A DNA stretch of 64,000 nt from Chondrilla cf. caribensis (lineage: Eukaryota; Porifera; Demospongiae; Chondrillida; Chondrillidae), in the NCBI GenBank assembly GCA_964020155.1, contig OZ026552.1, positions 4,375,048 to 4,439,047 of the forward strand, read 5' to 3'. Of the stretch, positions 63,226-64,000 are shown one piece after another. Both the position numbers and the translations under genes were made by a program. Within the stretch, counting starts at the first letter, position 1. Each line of letters opens with the position of its first letter. The notes under the pieces were generated by a model. The model was not told where the DNA came from. It saw nothing but the letters and a program-made list of their open reading frames with translations, and searched no databases.

Positions 63226-63820
63226 CACGCACAAACTCACGCACACACACACACTCCCACGCACTCACACACAACACACACACGTGCGCGCATACAATTA
63301 GCTTACTTTGTGGTTTTCTGTTCAGATTGAATACACCGTACTACATATGTTCATATGTATTTCCACCATCTGTCCATATGTGGTGTGCATACGTACATGC
63401 TCAAGCACCTGCGTATGTGTAGTGTACACACTCCCAAACACTCACACACAGGCTTACTTTGTGGTTATCTGTGCAGGTTGGATACTCCTACAAAATGACA
63501 AGAAACAGTACTTTGCTTGATACTCCGTATCTAGCCTTACCCAGCATGGGAGAGTTCAGTGTCGGCAGTAAGTTGTTAGTATTACATTATAATATTATTC
63601 AACATGTAGTATGTGTATGTATATACGTATGTATGTGTGTATTAATGTATGCATGTGTTCATTTCTTCATGTGCTTCATTTGCAGGATCTTTTTTCAACG
63701 TTTCTCTGAGATGTAACGCTGGGGCGGAAGGAATAGCTACATTTGGCTTCTTGTGGGCTCTGACTTACCAGAGCAGACCAATGGTATCATTCACATTCGA
63801 ATTGCAGAAGATATGCTCAG
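59197..63820 (+). CDS. RYK: RYK-like receptor, WIF domain exons (3' part beyond window)
   Basis: Four exons join in phase: 59197-59335, 59707-59846, 63477-63567 and 63686-63820, 168 residues, open at the right. MPNWVLFTWLLVAMFGVMKS is a signal peptide. The rest fits a WIF domain of the RYK type: EVRFTIRAKSQVGYSYKM, PSMGEFSV, FFNVSLRCNAG and FTFELQKIC, matching the RYK pattern F-W-AKS-VEY, GE, F-V-L-C and K-C, with two cysteines at the expected places. RYK is a single-pass Wnt receptor with a catalytically weak kinase domain; the membrane and kinase parts would lie past 64,000. A possible next exon near 63,899 reaches a stop after 22 codons and is not included. WIF1 is the main alternative. 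Confidence 0.74.
59340..59665. repeat. Compound (GT)n / GTGTGTAGTTATGTGTGTAT repeat, RYK-like intron 1
   Basis: It starts within the donor itself (A|GTAAGTGTGTG). TG tracts alternate with a higher-order unit carrying TATGGTGTGTGTAG and GTTCGTGTGTG, repeated about three times. Confidence 0.95.
61296..61496. mobile_element. Small TIR element related to the one at 9548
   Basis: The left GGAAAGTTTCGCGGGACAAA and right GAAACTTTCCCGCTATACAG ends are inverted copies. GGAAA-TTTCG-GGGACAAAA is shared with the element at 9548-9718. A second inner hairpin includes TTTTAACGCCCATCACG. Confidence 0.68.
61674..61772. repeat. (GT)n microsatellite, RYK-like intron 2
   Basis: About 100 bp of TG with one GCATGCATG break. 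Confidence 0.95.
63139..63222. repeat. (CA)n microsatellite, RYK-like intron 2
   Basis: About 84 bp of CA, then degraded CACGCACAAACTCACGCAC to 63,290. Confidence 0.95.
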
Positions 63821-64000
63821 GTGTGTGGTGTGGTGTGTGTACGTACGTATGTACGCACTAGCTTGTGATATATTATAGCATTTCTCTTCCGTTTTGAAGA
63901 GATTCATGTAACCCCATTTGAGAACCACCTTGGTGCTCTGGGTCCTAGGCTACCCCATGCAATATGACCACTGTTTCCCAGTCCCTGGGAGTCCCCATAC

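Larger units (their letters stand above)
59847..63476. other. Large intron 2 of the RYK-like gene
   Basis: 3.6 kb with no coding signal. It holds (GT)n at 60,000-60,058, a MITE-like element at 61,296-61,496, (GT)n at 61,674-61,772 and 62,168-62,240, and (CA)n at 63,139-63,222. The remainder is AT-rich unique-looking sequence. Confidence 0.75.

Noticed and set aside
63899..63967. Further exon of the RYK-like gene (in phase, EIHVTPFENHLG...)
   Set aside because: It reaches a stop after 22 codons, has a weak acceptor and resembles no RYK segment; more likely intron.

Overview
This is a metazoan nuclear window. The genes are intron-rich with GT-AG introns, there is a replication-type histone H4 with a 3' stem-loop, and several genes are animal families (LRRK, a WIF-domain RYK-like receptor, TTK, Ashwin). 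Small intergenic gaps, four head-to-head gene pairs, very many (GT)n/(CA)n tracts and short inverted-repeat elements suggest a compact invertebrate genome, most plausibly a sponge. That placement is inference from gene content and layout. All exon models below were built by hand from splice sites, reading phase and remembered family sequences; no alignment was run.

Layout: 1-450 holds the first exon of CDC40 (-), head-to-head with ISCU (451-1866, +). Histone H4 (2198-2509, +) follows with its own promoter. PNPLA8-like phospholipase (2816-6291, -) is head-to-head with an unrecognised protein carrying STI1/DP-like helical domains (6643-9209, +). TTK/Mps1 kinase (9939-14798, -), with a Gln-rich N-terminus, is head-to-head with a 20-exon Roco kinase of LRRK1 type (15078-34369, +; ANK-LRR-Roc-COR-kinase-WD40-like, 2744 aa). 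RPL13A (34988-37592, -) is head-to-head with Ashwin (37672-38681, +). DNAJC8 lies at 52311-54774 (-), two intronless DUF1917/Bles03-like paralogues at 55072-57711 (+), and the 5' half of a RYK-like WIF-domain receptor at 59197 to the right edge (+).

The most unusual region is 39,490-52,750. Two blocks of a 182-bp satellite, each unit carrying a 35-bp perfect palindrome, flank a segmental rearrangement. Inside it are a truncated copy of the 3' end of DNAJC8 and four tandem copies of a unit of about 2.25 kb that joins one ankyrin-repeat exon (ANKIB1-like) to the last three exons of SRP54. In copies 2 and 3 the reading phase runs from the ankyrin exon into the SRP54 M-domain tail, so a chimeric product is possible. 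Copy 1 has lost one SRP54 exon between two GT tracts, and copy 4 has broken SRP54 exons.

The conserved genes are housekeeping or signalling genes of unrelated pathways: Fe-S assembly, splicing, lipid hydrolysis, spindle checkpoint, translation and tRNA ligation. They do not form an operon-like system. What joins them is shared short promoters with NRF1-, CRE-, E-box- and YY1-like motifs, and an intron landscape full of microsatellites, several of which serve as the 5' splice site itself.
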